Shown here: piece after piece, positions 1 through 8,732 of the stretch
Layout: each line of letters opens with the position of its first letter
Position numbering within the stretch: the stretch's first letter is position 1
Source: Paenibacillus polymyxa
GTDB lineage: Bacteria; Bacillota; Bacilli; Paenibacillales; Paenibacillaceae
Length of the DNA: 64,000 nt
NCBI RefSeq assembly: GCF_018614975.1
Contig: NZ_JAGGNR010000016.1
Span: 62,001-126,000 of the forward strand
Reading direction: 5' to 3'
The notes under the pieces: model-generated
The model's input: only the letters and a program-made list of their open reading frames with translations
The model's database searches: none
What the model was told of the DNA's origin: nothing
Position numbers and translations under genes: made by a program

Positions 1-2
1 GA

Positions 3-449
3 TTGGTGGTGGATGAGTTGGAGATATCCTCAGCCTCACCTCAAGAAATAGAGAGTACCTTACAGCGAAACGATATGATTTATGTGACGGGTGGGAATAC
101 ATTTTTTCTACTTCAAGAACTTAAAAAAAGCGGGGCGGACCAACGGATTCGAGCACACATTCAGGCTGGAAAGATCTACATTGGAGAGTCAGCAGGCTCT
201 ATAATCTTATCGCCTCATATTGAATATGTGAAAGAAATGGATGATTCCACGGTGGCCCCGAGCCTTAAAAGTTATGGTGCATTAAATGTCATCGATTTTT
301 ATCCGGTCCCGCATCATGGATGCTTTCCGTTTGTTGAATCATCAGAAAAAGTTCTTGCAGAGTATCAGTCCAAGGTACCTCTAGTACCTATTACGAATGC
401 ACAAGCTATTGTTGTGGAGGGGGAACAATTCCGGATTGTTGGAGCTTAG
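3..449 (+). CDS. Peptidase E-like (S51 family) protein, 5' partial
   Basis: The 3' part of a gene whose beginning lies before the window; the frame is open to the left edge, so the TTG at position 3 is not taken as the true start. The protein resembles the class I glutamine amidotransferase-like fold of dipeptidase E. Seen: a GGNTF loop, then GESAGS, the nucleophile-elbow Ser motif of S51 peptidases, then a His in PHHG. Family members hydrolyse Asp-Xaa dipeptides or act on cyanophycin; which substrate applies here cannot be told. The next gene is a decayed one on the opposite strand, so no operon partner is visible downstream. Confidence 0.85.
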   Translation: MVVDELEISSASPQEIESTLQRNDMIYVTGGNTFFLLQELKKSGADQRIRAHIQAGKIYIGESAGSIILSPHIEYVKEMDDSTVAPSLKSYGALNVIDFYPVPHHGCFPFVESSEKVLAEYQSKVPLVPITNAQAIVVEGEQFRIVGA

Positions 450-482
450 CATATCCTCGATTAAGCTTAGTGAAACAATCAT

Positions 483-969
483 TCAGAATTTCAGATGTTT
501 AACGGATGCAAAGTCTTTGAGGGTGTATTTTCCTTTCTCATGAATTAATGTGGTGATGGAGCACTCGGGGATCAATTGATTCTGCTTAGCTATAAAATCG
601 GAATGCCAGACGTTCACCAGCCTGTTTGGCCGAGTCACCCACGGGTGGAATGTAATCTGGATCAGACGTACATCGATCCCACATCGCAATGAATTCTTCG
701 AATGACTGATCCGGGCAATCGGCCCAATTGGCACGTTCGCGCAGGCGAGGATCTACGGTGATAGGGGATTGAATATGGTGGGCAATCATGCTGGCGGTTT
801 CATGGGCTCGTCGAAGTGGGCTGGTAAAGATTATAGCAACAGGAAAGGCAGCTCTGGCAAAATGCATTGCTGTGGCTTCGGCTTGTAAAGTCCCCTCGAA
901 AGTGAGGGAGACATCACCGATTCGTCTTTCTTTGAGACCATGTCTCACCAGATGAAAGGTGGTACTCAT
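483..969 (-). pseudogene. Histidine phosphatase family (phosphoglycerate mutase-like) pseudogene
   Basis: The first 127 codons (969 down to 586) start with FHLVRHG, the RHG catalytic motif of the histidine phosphatase superfamily, and run through TSPLRRA and a GERLAF segment before an early stop. The expected C-terminal end then appears in another frame (about 590 down to 483): a stretch containing IPECSITTLI and ending FASVKHL, like the usual final strand of the family. The part between, which should carry the second catalytic His (HGG), is missing. So the gene has both an internal deletion (roughly 30 codons, inferred) and a frameshift. The start has upstream GGAGG at about 975-979. A sequencing error could explain the shift but not the lost segment. 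Confidence 0.65.
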
Positions 970-1151
970 ACGTAGAAACCTCCTTTAAGTATAGATAGTT
1001 CACATAAATCATTAGATAATATACTAATTATATGTTTATCTAATTTAATATTGCAATCATCATCTGAGTCAGGACAGTTTATATCCACTCGATAGAATTG
1101 CTACAATGGAGAAAAGTGAGGATCGATCGTTGTAGGAATGGAGGTATGGAT

Positions 1152-2165
1152 ATGAGCATTGCGAAGCGCTGGACAGGAAGCCTGTATCAGGAGGCATTGC
1201 GAACAGAGGACTGCGGGCCGCGTTTCTACGCGTACTATTACAAGCAGTGGGACAACTATCGTATGTCCTATCACCATCATGATTCGACGGAGATCATGTA
1301 TATTATTTCGGGAATATGCCGGGTGGATGTGCAGATGCCAGATGGGACCTCGGAGCAGACTATTTTGAAAAAAGGACAGTTCATTATGCTCGACGCAGGT
1401 GTCCCTCACCGTTTGCTGGTGGAAGATGGCGTGCCTTGCCGGATGCTTAATGTTGAGTTTGGATTCTCAGGCTCACCTCCCGGACAGTTATCGATCCGTC
1501 AGCTCGCGCTGGAGGAGGAAGAAGTTCACACTCTACTCACTAATGCTTCGCCATATCTGATACTGCCTGACCCGGAAGAGGTGTACCACATTATGAAAAG
1601 TCTGGTGCTGGAACTCGATCAACGCGGTCTGTTGGAGCAAGGAAGATCAACTGTGCCGATGAAGATCATTCCACCAGAAGAAAGGTCGCATCACCGCGAA
1701 GCCCGGAATCTCTCGTCCCCGGAACAGGGTATGCTGGTGCGTACACTGTTTATCCAGTTGCTGGTCCGTGTTGCACGTCTGCGCGGAGAAATGAGCCGGA
1801 GTGCGCCAGATCAGGCGGAGCTGTATGTCAAACGAACCATTGAATTCATGCATCATAATATGGATCGAAATATTCAGATGAAGGACATTGCAGCAGCCGT
1901 CAATCTGAATCCGGGTTATTTGCATCGCATTTTCCGTCAGCACACGCAGCGCACACCAACCGATTACCTGACGATGCTTCGGATGGAGAAGGCCAAGATG
2001 CTACTACAGCAGACGAATATTCCAATTTCTGAGATCTCCGACTATGTTGGAGTAGGGAGCCGTCAGTATTTTCATATGTTATTCAAAAAATATACAGGCC
2101 GTACGCCAGTTGAATTTCGCTCCTCTATGGAACGACATGTTAGTCAGTACCCGTCGGATGACTGA
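1152..2165 (+). CDS. AraC family transcriptional regulator with cupin sensor domain
   Basis: A 337-residue regulator. The N-terminal half is a cupin-type AraC ligand-binding domain with a His cluster (YHHHDSTE) and the GQFIMLDAGVPH strand; the last ~100 residues form the AraC/XylS double helix-turn-helix (DIAAAVNLNPGYLHRIFR, then EISDYVGVGSRQYFHMLFKKYTG as the second helix pair). I chose ATG 1152 because GGAGG at 1140-1144 is 7 bases upstream; the in-frame ATG at 1146 is too close to it. The gene lies 189 bp before a GH4 glycosidase on the same strand and probably controls it in response to a sugar, which is inference from position. Confidence 0.88.
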   Translation: MSIAKRWTGSLYQEALRTEDCGPRFYAYYYKQWDNYRMSYHHHDSTEIMYIISGICRVDVQMPDGTSEQTILKKGQFIMLDAGVPHRLLVEDGVPCRMLNVEFGFSGSPPGQLSIRQLALEEEEVHTLLTNASPYLILPDPEEVYHIMKSLVLELDQRGLLEQGRSTVPMKIIPPEERSHHREARNLSSPEQGMLVRTLFIQLLVRVARLRGEMSRSAPDQAELYVKRTIEFMHHNMDRNIQMKDIAAAVNLNPGYLHRIFRQHTQRTPTDYLTMLRMEKAKMLLQQTNIPISEISDYVGVGSRQYFHMLFKKYTGRTPVEFRSSMERHVSQYPSDD

Positions 2166-2261
2166 ACCGATTGCAGTTATTATCGAATACATATCGATTA
2201 GTGGAACTGGCGTGTAAAAGTTAGGATTTTTGACAACAAGATCTTGAACAGGTCATGATTT

Positions 2262-2275
2262 TGATAACGCTTCCC
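2262..2275 (+). promoter_or_regulatory. Weak cre-like site upstream of the GH4 gene
   Basis: The sequence TGATAACGCTTCCC matches the CcpA cre consensus TGWNANCGNTNWCA except at two fixed positions. It lies about 80 bp before the glycosidase start, a normal place for catabolite repression. The match is imperfect, so this is only a suggestion. Confidence 0.25.
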
Positions 2276-2354
2276 CTTTTGCCGTTGGTACAATGATTTC
2301 ATGAAGAGAGTCATTAACCGAAGCGAAAGATTCGGATTAGGGGAGGACATAGAC

Positions 2355-3860
2355 ATGTCGTTTAAAGTGGCGTTTATCGGGGCAGGAAGTATCGGATTCA
2401 CACGGGGGTTGCTAAGGGATTTGCTCACGGTACCGGAATTTAACAACATCGAGATTGCGTTCTGCGATATTAACCAGCACAATCTGGACATGGTGACTGA
2501 GCTGTGTCAGCGGGATATTCGTGAGAATGGATTGAATATCCAGATTCAGCCAACAACGGATCGGAAAGAAGCGTTGAAAGATGCGAAGTATGTACTGTGT
2601 ACGATTCGTGTTGGGGGACTGGAAGCATTTGCAACCGATGTGGATATTCCACTGAAATATGGGGTAGACCAATGTGTCGGCGACACGTTGTGTGCAGGTG
2701 GCATTATGTATGGACAACGCGGAATTGCTGAGATGCTGGACATCTGTAAAGATATTCGTGAACAGAGCACACCCGACGTGCTGCTCTTGAACTATTCTAA
2801 TCCGATGGCGATGCTCACATGGGCTTGCAACAAGTACGGCGGAGTGCGGACGATCGGACTGTGTCATGGCGTACAGCATGGTCATCATCAGATTGCGGAA
2901 GCTTTTGGATTGAAAAAGAGTGAAGTGGATATTGTCTGTGCCGGCATCAACCATCAGACTTGGTATATTCAAGCGTCTCATGAGGGCAAAGACCTTACAG
3001 GTGATCTGCTCGAAGCCTTCGAGAAACATCCAGAGTACAGCCGCACCGAGAAAGTACGGATCGATATGCTGCGCCGTTTTGGGTACTACAGCACGGAATC
3101 GAATGGTCATCTGAGTGAATATGTGCCGTGGTACCGCAAACGTCCGGAAGAGATTAACGAATGGATCGACCTGGGCAACTGGATTAACGGAGAGACAGGT
3201 GGGTATCTGCGGGTATGTACCGAGGGGCGCAACTGGTTCGAGACTGACTTTCCTAACTGGATGAAGGATGAACCGATGCAATTCATTCCGGAAAAACGGG
3301 GCGAGGAGCACGGTTCGTATATTATCGAGGGACTGGAAACCGGACGTGTCTATCGCGGACATTTCAATACCGTTAATCATGGGGTGATCTCCAACCTGCC
3401 GAATGATGCAATTATTGAGGCACCGGGATATGTGGATCGAAACGGTATCTCTATGCCGCATGTAGGGGATCTGCCACTTGGCCCGGCTGCCGTATGTAAT
3501 GTGAGCATCTCCGTGCAACGGCTCGCGGTTGAAGCCGCGGTGAACGGAGACGACAAATTACTTCGTCAGGCGTTTATGATGGACCCGCTCGTGGGTGCCG
3601 TGTGTAATCCAAAAGAAATCTGGCAGATGGTCGACGAGATGCTGGTTGCGCAAGCCCAGTGGTTGCCGCAGTACGGAGATGCGATTGCAGCGGCAGAAGC
3701 AAGACTTACTGCAGGTGATTTGATTCCAACGAAGGAGTATGAAGGTGCAGCGCGTCTCAAGGTGAAAACGGTTGAAGAGATGCAACAGGATCGGGATGCT
3801 GCGAACAAAAATGCGGGAGAATCCGATAAAGGGAAAGATCGCGAGAAAGTGCAGCAATAG
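2355..3860 (+). CDS. Glycoside hydrolase family 4 (alpha-glucosidase/alpha-galactosidase type)
   Basis: A 501-residue family 4 glycosidase. These enzymes use NAD+ and a divalent metal (Mn2+) and cleave by oxidation and elimination, not by the usual acid-base route. Seen: the dinucleotide fold at the N terminus (AFIGAGSIGFTRGL), the NYSNPMAM segment, and the metal-binding CHGV motif followed by an NHQTW loop. In GH4 the residues after CH follow substrate class; CHGV is not the CHSV usual for alpha-galactosidases nor the CHEV of galacturonidases, so an alpha-glucosidase or glucuronidase activity is possible. The start at 2355 is set by GGGGAGG at 2340-2346. The C-terminal ~25 residues are a charged Lys/Asp/Glu tail. 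An AraC regulator precedes it and a terminator follows. Confidence 0.88.
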   Translation: MSFKVAFIGAGSIGFTRGLLRDLLTVPEFNNIEIAFCDINQHNLDMVTELCQRDIRENGLNIQIQPTTDRKEALKDAKYVLCTIRVGGLEAFATDVDIPLKYGVDQCVGDTLCAGGIMYGQRGIAEMLDICKDIREQSTPDVLLLNYSNPMAMLTWACNKYGGVRTIGLCHGVQHGHHQIAEAFGLKKSEVDIVCAGINHQTWYIQASHEGKDLTGDLLEAFEKHPEYSRTEKVRIDMLRRFGYYSTESNGHLSEYVPWYRKRPEEINEWIDLGNWINGETGGYLRVCTEGRNWFETDFPNWMKDEPMQFIPEKRGEEHGSYIIEGLETGRVYRGHFNTVNHGVISNLPNDAIIEAPGYVDRNGISMPHVGDLPLGPAAVCNVSISVQRLAVEAAVNGDDKLLRQAFMMDPLVGAVCNPKEIWQMVDEMLVAQAQWLPQYGDAIAAAEARLTAGDLIPTKEYEGAARLKVKTVEEMQQDRDAANKNAGESDKGKDREKVQQ

Positions 3861-3874
3861 ATAGAAAGTGAGTA

Positions 3875-3917
3875 AGGGCTTCTCCAATGGAGGGGCCCTG
3901 TTTGTTTTTTTATTTTT
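3875..3917 (+). terminator. Rho-independent terminator after the GH4 gene
   Basis: A GGGC..CTCC / GGAG..GCCC hairpin (3875-3899) with two G-T pairs in the stem, followed by a T-rich tract to 3917. Confidence 0.8.
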
Positions 3918-4090
3918 TCGACATCACTGATAACAAAGGCTCCATAGCTTCCAAACGAAGAGCAAGAAAGGAATGTTGCTAATGTTGCTCTTGCGATGCA
4001 TATCTACTACATGATACATATTACCTTTACAGACATAGTAATATGTCTTATAGTATACACAGGACGGAAGAAAGTCGGTGAAACTCGCAG

Positions 4091-4450
4091 ATGGATGTGC
4101 AAGTAATTAACAGTGACCTGATTCGGGGCAATATTGACCCCATTATTCTGAGTGTACTTATACCCGCGGATAACTATGGCTACAGCATTATTAAGGAGAT
4201 CTATCGCAAGAGCGGAGAGCAGTTTGAATTGAAGGAACCTACGCTTTATTCGAGTTTGAAGAGGCTGGAGAAGAGTGGATATGTGGAGTCCTACTGGGGG
4301 GAAGAGACGCAGGGAGGACGACGCAAATATTACCGAATTACAGCGCAAGGCCTCGAAGCCTATAGAGAGCAGGTTCAAGCTTGGCAGGCAGCCAAGGCAC
4401 TGATTGATTGCATGATTGTCACTGGAGAAAAAGGAGATGAAGACCTATGA
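4091..4450 (+). CDS. PadR family transcriptional regulator
   Basis: A 119-residue winged-helix repressor of the PadR family. It shows the typical opening in which a conserved ILSVLIPADNYGYSI segment leads into the DNA-recognition helix (LYSSLKRLEKSGYV) and the wing (GGRRKYYRIT), followed by a short C-terminal dimer helix. Its stop overlaps the start of the next gene by four bases (ATGA at 4447), so the two are translationally coupled. PadR genes fused in this way to HAAS/DUF1700-type membrane proteins are common in Bacillota and normally regulate their own cassette. The ligand is unknown. Confidence 0.9.
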   Translation: MDVQVINSDLIRGNIDPIILSVLIPADNYGYSIIKEIYRKSGEQFELKEPTLYSSLKRLEKSGYVESYWGEETQGGRRKYYRITAQGLEAYREQVQAWQAAKALIDCMIVTGEKGDEDL

Positions 4451-5142
4451 GATTGGAAGCTCGCATCACCCGTCATGTGAATCGTTTGTTCGCTCACGCA
4501 CAAGATACATTAGACAACCGAGAATTAAAAGAAGAGATTCACAGCAATCTCGCTGCACGGATTGACGATTATATCTCGCAGGGGATGAGTGAAGAGAAGG
4601 CGTTCCAGACCGCCATTCAGCATATCGCTGGTATGGATGAAGTGATGAGTGACCATCGAAGGGTACAACGTGTTCCTTACTGCACAGCGTTGTTGCAGTC
4701 TGCTCTGATTTATAGCCTCATAGCCTGGATCATTACCATTCCAATGAGAGTGCTGATGCAAGGCTCCGCCATAAACAATCTGCTTATGATCATGAGTCTC
4801 ATTGTTGGTGGCATGTATGTATTGTATCTGTTGATCAACAAGTCGAACGATTCTGCAACTTCGGTGAAAACAACGGTTATTCGAATCCCTGCCTTAGTGC
4901 AGTGGAATCGCAGAATATGGTGGTTGTGGGCGGCATTAATACTCGTACTATGGGGAACGCAGGCAGCGTTGCGATTCGGAAGCAACATCTGGTTTAATCG
5001 ACCCATTCAGGTGGATGGACCCTACCAGTTTGCTGTGATCGTCATTGCCTTTGCCATCCCATTACTGAGTATTATTATTCCTTTGGTTGTGCATCGGGCG
5101 TGTCGGATCGTTAGTAAGTATGAAGTGAGTGATGCGTTATGA
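4447..5142 (+). CDS. Permease prefix (HAAS/DUF1700-like) domain membrane protein
   Basis: 231 residues. The first ~75 residues form a soluble helical domain (ITRHVNRLFAHA..., with LKEEIHSNLAARIDDY and GMSEEKAFQTAIQHIAG) typical of the domain that precedes membrane parts in PadR-partner proteins. At least four hydrophobic segments follow (about 85-105, 110-128, 152-172 and 192-215). It overlaps its neighbours by four bases on both sides (PadR before, a membrane-anchored protein after). The family is thought to work in envelope stress or in modulating a membrane process; no enzyme motif is visible. Confidence 0.8.
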   Translation: MRLEARITRHVNRLFAHAQDTLDNRELKEEIHSNLAARIDDYISQGMSEEKAFQTAIQHIAGMDEVMSDHRRVQRVPYCTALLQSALIYSLIAWIITIPMRVLMQGSAINNLLMIMSLIVGGMYVLYLLINKSNDSATSVKTTVIRIPALVQWNRRIWWLWAALILVLWGTQAALRFGSNIWFNRPIQVDGPYQFAVIVIAFAIPLLSIIIPLVVHRACRIVSKYEVSDAL

Positions 5143-5696
5143 GAATTAGAAACATATGGATTATAACACTTGTTGTGTTGGGCATCATTGGCTTAGTGAT
5201 AGTTGAAGGCTTCGTTAATCCGAAGATCGAGGCGAAACAGACTCAGTACGAGGAAGAGCAGCAGAACCCGCTGACACATGATTTTGCCGCTTTAGCGAAA
5301 TATCGCAGTCCATACATGGGTGATCATTCGAACCTTAGTCATCTGAATCAGGCTTTGCCTTTGCGTGAAAGATTGAATGGTTACCAATTGTATCCAGATA
5401 CGTTCACGGCTCAGGTGAATTACAGCATGGATACTCATGAGATGGACGCAGAAGAGCTTGAGCGGATACTTATATATAATGGGGTTGCCAACTTTGTCAT
5501 GATCGATAATCTGGAGCAGATCGTCTACCAGTTTGAGAATACCAGCCATACTTTACGTCGTGAATCTGCCCGGCAATGGACAGGTACGGAATTAGAACAC
5601 CTTCAGAACCCGGAGCTATGGAATTCGACTGTACGCGAGAAGCTGGTAGAATCCGCACAAGTGAAAGAGGCTTTTTCACAGATTGTTGACAATTAA
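5139..5696 (+). CDS. Membrane-anchored protein of unknown function (DUF4825-like position)
   Basis: 185 residues with one N-terminal membrane helix (about residues 6-24) and a mostly polar extracytoplasmic domain. I do not recognise a named family with certainty; proteins in this place in PadR cassettes are often of the DUF4825 type, and the segment around PLTHDFAALAKYRSPYMGD would fit such a domain. It starts inside the end of the preceding gene (ATGA overlap), so it is the third gene of that cassette. The 3' side has no clear hairpin terminator before the next operon. Confidence 0.7.
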   Translation: MRIRNIWIITLVVLGIIGLVIVEGFVNPKIEAKQTQYEEEQQNPLTHDFAALAKYRSPYMGDHSNLSHLNQALPLRERLNGYQLYPDTFTAQVNYSMDTHEMDAEELERILIYNGVANFVMIDNLEQIVYQFENTSHTLRRESARQWTGTELEHLQNPELWNSTVREKLVESAQVKEAFSQIVDN

Positions 5697-5828
5697 GCTG
5701 CATGAAATAGAAGTAAATAGGCAAGAGACTCGACTCTTCTCCCATGCTATGTTATTATAAATCTCTGATAACGTGGTAACGAACTAAAGCGTTTTGGTTT
5801 TGGTTATAGACATGGAGGGGTTCGAGAG

Positions 5829-6599
5829 ATGAGAAAAAAAGCGATTCTACTATTATTCATTAGTATATGTGTCTTGATTGTTGCTGGTTGTTCCAGTTCC
5901 GCAAGCAAAGACGATAACACGATTGTTGTAGGAATTGATGACAAGTTTGCTCCAATGGGTTTCCGGGACGAGCAGAATGAAATTGTAGGTTTTGATATTG
6001 ATTATGCCAGAGCTGCAGCGGAGAAAATGGGTAAAGAAATCACATTCCAGCCAATCGACTGGTCTTCCAAAGAGTCAGAGCTGAACAGTGGCCGGATTGA
6101 TATGATCTGGAACGGGTACACCATTACGGATGAGCGCAAAGAGAAAGTGCTCTTCACGAAGCCGTATCTGGAAAATAGTCAAGTAGCCATTACCTTGGCA
6201 GACTCGCCAATCACGAAGTTGGATGAACTGGATGGAAAAAATGTGGGATTGCAGGCATTGTCCTCCGCGGCAGATGCACTTGCAGCAAGTCCTCTCAAGG
6301 ATAAAGTGAAAGCTTCCGAGTTCAAGGATAACGTCCTTGCTCTTACGGATTTGAAGACAAAACGTCTGGATGCGGTCATCATTGATGAAGTGGTAGCGAG
6401 ATACTACATGTCCAAAGAAGAGGGAACATTCAAACTGCTGGATGAATCTCTTGCACCGGAACAATATGGCATTGGTATCAAAAAAGGCAATGAAGAGCTT
6501 CTGAATCAGCTGCAAAAAGCATTGGATGAACTGAATGCAGACGGAACAGCGGCTAAGATCTCCACTCAATGGTTGGGTGAAGATAAGGTTCTGAAATAG
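5829..6599 (+). CDS. Polar amino-acid ABC transporter substrate-binding lipoprotein
   Basis: A 256-residue exported lipoprotein. The signal peptide ends in a lipobox (IVAGC, Cys near residue 21). The rest is a family 3 solute-binding protein: VGIDDKFAPMGFRDE, then GFDIDYARAAAEKMG and the hinge region with KLDELDGKNVGLQ. The carboxylate- and ammonium-binding pattern suits a polar amino acid such as cystine or glutamine, but the exact ligand cannot be read from sequence. Start ATG 5829 follows a GGAGGGG site at 5814-5820. It is the first gene of a binding protein/permease/ATPase operon, separated from the permease by a hairpin. Confidence 0.92.
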   Translation: MRKKAILLLFISICVLIVAGCSSSASKDDNTIVVGIDDKFAPMGFRDEQNEIVGFDIDYARAAAEKMGKEITFQPIDWSSKESELNSGRIDMIWNGYTITDERKEKVLFTKPYLENSQVAITLADSPITKLDELDGKNVGLQALSSAADALAASPLKDKVKASEFKDNVLALTDLKTKRLDAVIIDEVVARYYMSKEEGTFKLLDESLAPEQYGIGIKKGNEELLNQLQKALDELNADGTAAKISTQWLGEDKVLK

Positions 6600-6639
6600 G
6601 CAGGTTACACACCTGATATATAGTTAGAAACAAAACGGA

Positions 6640-6686
6640 CCCCGTATTCCACGCTGGAGCGATTCATGCCCCAGAGGAATGCGGGG
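6640..6686 (+). promoter_or_regulatory. Intra-operon hairpin between binding protein and permease
   Basis: CCCCGTATTCC (6640-6650) pairs with GGAATGCGGGG (6676-6686) across a 25-base loop, with one G-T pair. No T tract follows, so it is unlikely to be a full terminator. Such hairpins commonly protect or end part of the message so that the binding protein is made in excess over the membrane parts. Confidence 0.6.
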
Positions 6687-6711
6687 TTAACAGATTAGAG
6701 GAGACAAAACA

Positions 6712-7371
6712 ATGAGTTGGGATTATCTATCGACCATTTTAAAACCGATGCTAGAGGGTGCGCAGACCACCATTTTCATGTTCTTGCTCGCGATCGTGCT
6801 CTCTGTACCGCTTGGATTTGCAGTTACGCTGGCGATGAGAAGCCAAATTAAACCGCTGGCGTGGATTGCCCATACCTACGTCTACGTCATGCGAGGAACA
6901 CCGCTACTACTCCAAATTCTATTCTTCTGCTTCGGTTTACCGTTGCTTCCGGTGATTGGAGAGTATCTGGTGTTTGATCGCTTTGTTGCAGCGGGGATTG
7001 CGTTCATCTTAAACTATGCTGCGTACTTCGCTGAAATCTTCAGGGGCGGGCTACTTTCCATTGATAAAGGGCAACATGAGGCAGCGAAGGTACTTGGACT
7101 CACGAAGTGGCAGACGATGACCAAAGTCATTATTCCTCAGATGATTCGTGTGGTACTGCCCGCAACGGCCAATGAGTCCATTACGCTCATCAAGGATACG
7201 GCACTGCTCTATGCCGTGGCTGTACCTGAGCTGTTGTATTACGCCCAAGCGGCGGTAAATCGCGATTTGCAGTTAATTCCTTTCTTCGTGGCGGCGATTA
7301 TGTATCTGCTCATGACACTTGTGCTCACTGTACTGTTCAAGGCACTTGAGAAGCGGTTTTCATTTGAATAA
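6712..7371 (+). CDS. Amino-acid ABC transporter permease
   Basis: A 219-residue inner-membrane protein of the His/Glu/Gln/Arg/opine permease family, with about five hydrophobic segments. Seen: PMLEGAQTTIFMFLLAI at the N terminus, YVYVMRGTPLLLQILF, and the cytoplasmic EAA loop (GQHEAAKVLGLTKWQTM) that contacts the ATPase. It would form a homodimer in the membrane with two copies of the ATP-binding protein encoded 33 bp downstream. A GAGGAGA ribosome site lies at 6698-6704. Confidence 0.94.
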   Translation: MSWDYLSTILKPMLEGAQTTIFMFLLAIVLSVPLGFAVTLAMRSQIKPLAWIAHTYVYVMRGTPLLLQILFFCFGLPLLPVIGEYLVFDRFVAAGIAFILNYAAYFAEIFRGGLLSIDKGQHEAAKVLGLTKWQTMTKVIIPQMIRVVLPATANESITLIKDTALLYAVAVPELLYYAQAAVNRDLQLIPFFVAAIMYLLMTLVLTVLFKALEKRFSFE

Positions 7372-7404
7372 ATTAAATCTGATCAATCAAAGGACTGTCT
7401 GCAT

Positions 7405-8160
7405 ATGACACATATAATAGAAGTAAATCAATTGAGAAAATCATTCGGTACACTTGATGTGCTGAAGCAGGTATCCTTCAACGTGGAACCAGGCGAAGTG
7501 ATTGCCGTGATCGGGCCTTCGGGTTCGGGGAAAAGTACGATGCTGCGCAGCCTGGTCCATCTGGAGGATATTTCGGGCGGAACGATTCGCATTCAGGATC
7601 AGACGTTGGTCGATAATGGTCGTTACGCAGGTGCCGCGGATATTCGCAAGATTACGGATCGGATGGGCATGGTGTTCCAGCATTTCAACTTGTTCCCGCA
7701 TCTGACCGTACAAGATAATCTGGAACTTGCACCGAAGACGTTGAAAAAAGAAAGCTTGGCAATCATCCGGCAGCGCAGTCTGGAACTACTCGGCAAAGTA
7801 GGGCTATCGGACAAAGCCGATGTCTATCCCGCCAATCTGTCCGGTGGACAGAAACAGCGAGTTGCCATCGCTCGGGCACTGATGATGCAGCCGGATATCC
7901 TCCTGTTCGATGAGCCGACTTCGGCACTCGATCCAGAGCTGACCGGGGAAGTGCTGCGTGTCATCAAGCAACTTGCACAGGAAAATATGACGATGATGAT
8001 TGTCACGCATGAGATGGGCTTCGCCCGTGACGTTGCGGATCGTGTATTCTTCATGGATAACGGGGAAATCGCAGAGTCGGGGCCGCCAGAACAGATTTTC
8101 GGCAATCCAAGGCTCGCACGTACCCGGACATTTTTGCAGCGGGTGGAAGTGGAAGGATAG
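7405..8160 (+). CDS. Amino-acid ABC transporter ATP-binding protein
   Basis: A 251-residue ABC ATPase that powers the preceding permease and binding protein. Seen in order: Walker [10 protein letters not shown] near residue 37, the Q-loop in [15 protein letters not shown], the signature [15 protein letters not shown], Walker [15 protein letters not shown], and the switch His in [10 protein letters not shown]. It matches the GlnQ/HisP/TcyC class both in length and in the phrase [12 protein letters not shown] near the end. The operon stops at a strong terminator 29 bp after this gene. Confidence 0.95.
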   Translation: MTHIIEVNQLRKSFGTLDVLKQVSFNVEPGEVIAVIGPSGSGKSTMLRSLVHLEDISGGTIRIQDQTLVDNGRYAGAADIRKITDRMGMVFQHFNLFPHLTVQDNLELAPKTLKKESLAIIRQRSLELLGKVGLSDKADVYPANLSGGQKQRVAIARALMMQPDILLFDEPTSALDPELTGEVLRVIKQLAQENMTMMIVTHEMGFARDVADRVFFMDNGEIAESGPPEQIFGNPRLARTRTFLQRVEVEG

Positions 8161-8189
8161 AAGGCATTCCAAATCTAAGATATGTCGAT

Positions 8190-8232
8190 AGAACGCAATC
8201 CTGTGAGTAATATGGGATTGCGTTCTTTTTTT
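8190..8232 (+). terminator. Rho-independent terminator of the amino-acid importer operon
   Basis: A perfect 12-bp stem, AGAACGCAATCC (8190-8201) with its complement at 8215-8226, followed by seven T residues to 8232. Confidence 0.93.
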
Positions 8233-8244
8233 GAAAATATTAGC

Positions 8245-8457
8245 TTATGTCCACAGGTATATGTTCCAGATCATCAGTACGAGGGTCAACAAGATATAAG
8301 TTGCTACATTCCAATGGGTTCGAATTCTAAATGTCGTATAACTCATGATTCCAAACAAAACGATGCTAAAACATAAAACAGCTACATTATTTTGATAAAA
8401 AGCAATAAGTACAAGCATCAAAATCATAAGTATATTCATGACTTTATCGATTTTCAT
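8245..8457 (-). CDS. Small membrane protein of unknown function
   Basis: A 70-residue protein, almost all hydrophobic, with probably two or three membrane helices (about 6-24, 26-44 and 50-68) and basic residues between them. I do not recognise a family. It is kept as a real gene because the ATG has a good ribosome site (GGGGGA, 8 bases upstream on the minus strand) and the composition suits a membrane protein. It converges on the amino-acid importer operon. Confidence 0.6.
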   Translation of the reverse strand: MKIDKVMNILMILMLVLIAFYQNNVAVLCFSIVLFGIMSYTTFRIRTHWNVATYILLTLVLMIWNIYLWT

Positions 8458-8732
8458 CTGAGTATTCCCCCAAAGATATTCAGAAAAGTATTACAACTAT
8501 AATAATATCTATATGTTAGAGGTATTCTTGATTTATATCATCACACGGATAAACGGGTTCTTAAGTTCATATCCTTGAAGTACAATCTATAAGCGTATGA
8601 ATGTAGATATGTGTCCGGGGATGATGGGAATAAAATAAATCTAATATCAATTAATAATTAACACAATATGGATATTATTTTTCCTATTAATCAATTATAA
8701 TGAACATACTTAATAAACAGGGAGGATTTACC

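Noticed and set aside
2412-3518. 368-codon minus-strand frame inside the GH4 gene
   Set aside because: A long shadow of the well-supported GH4 gene with no motif.
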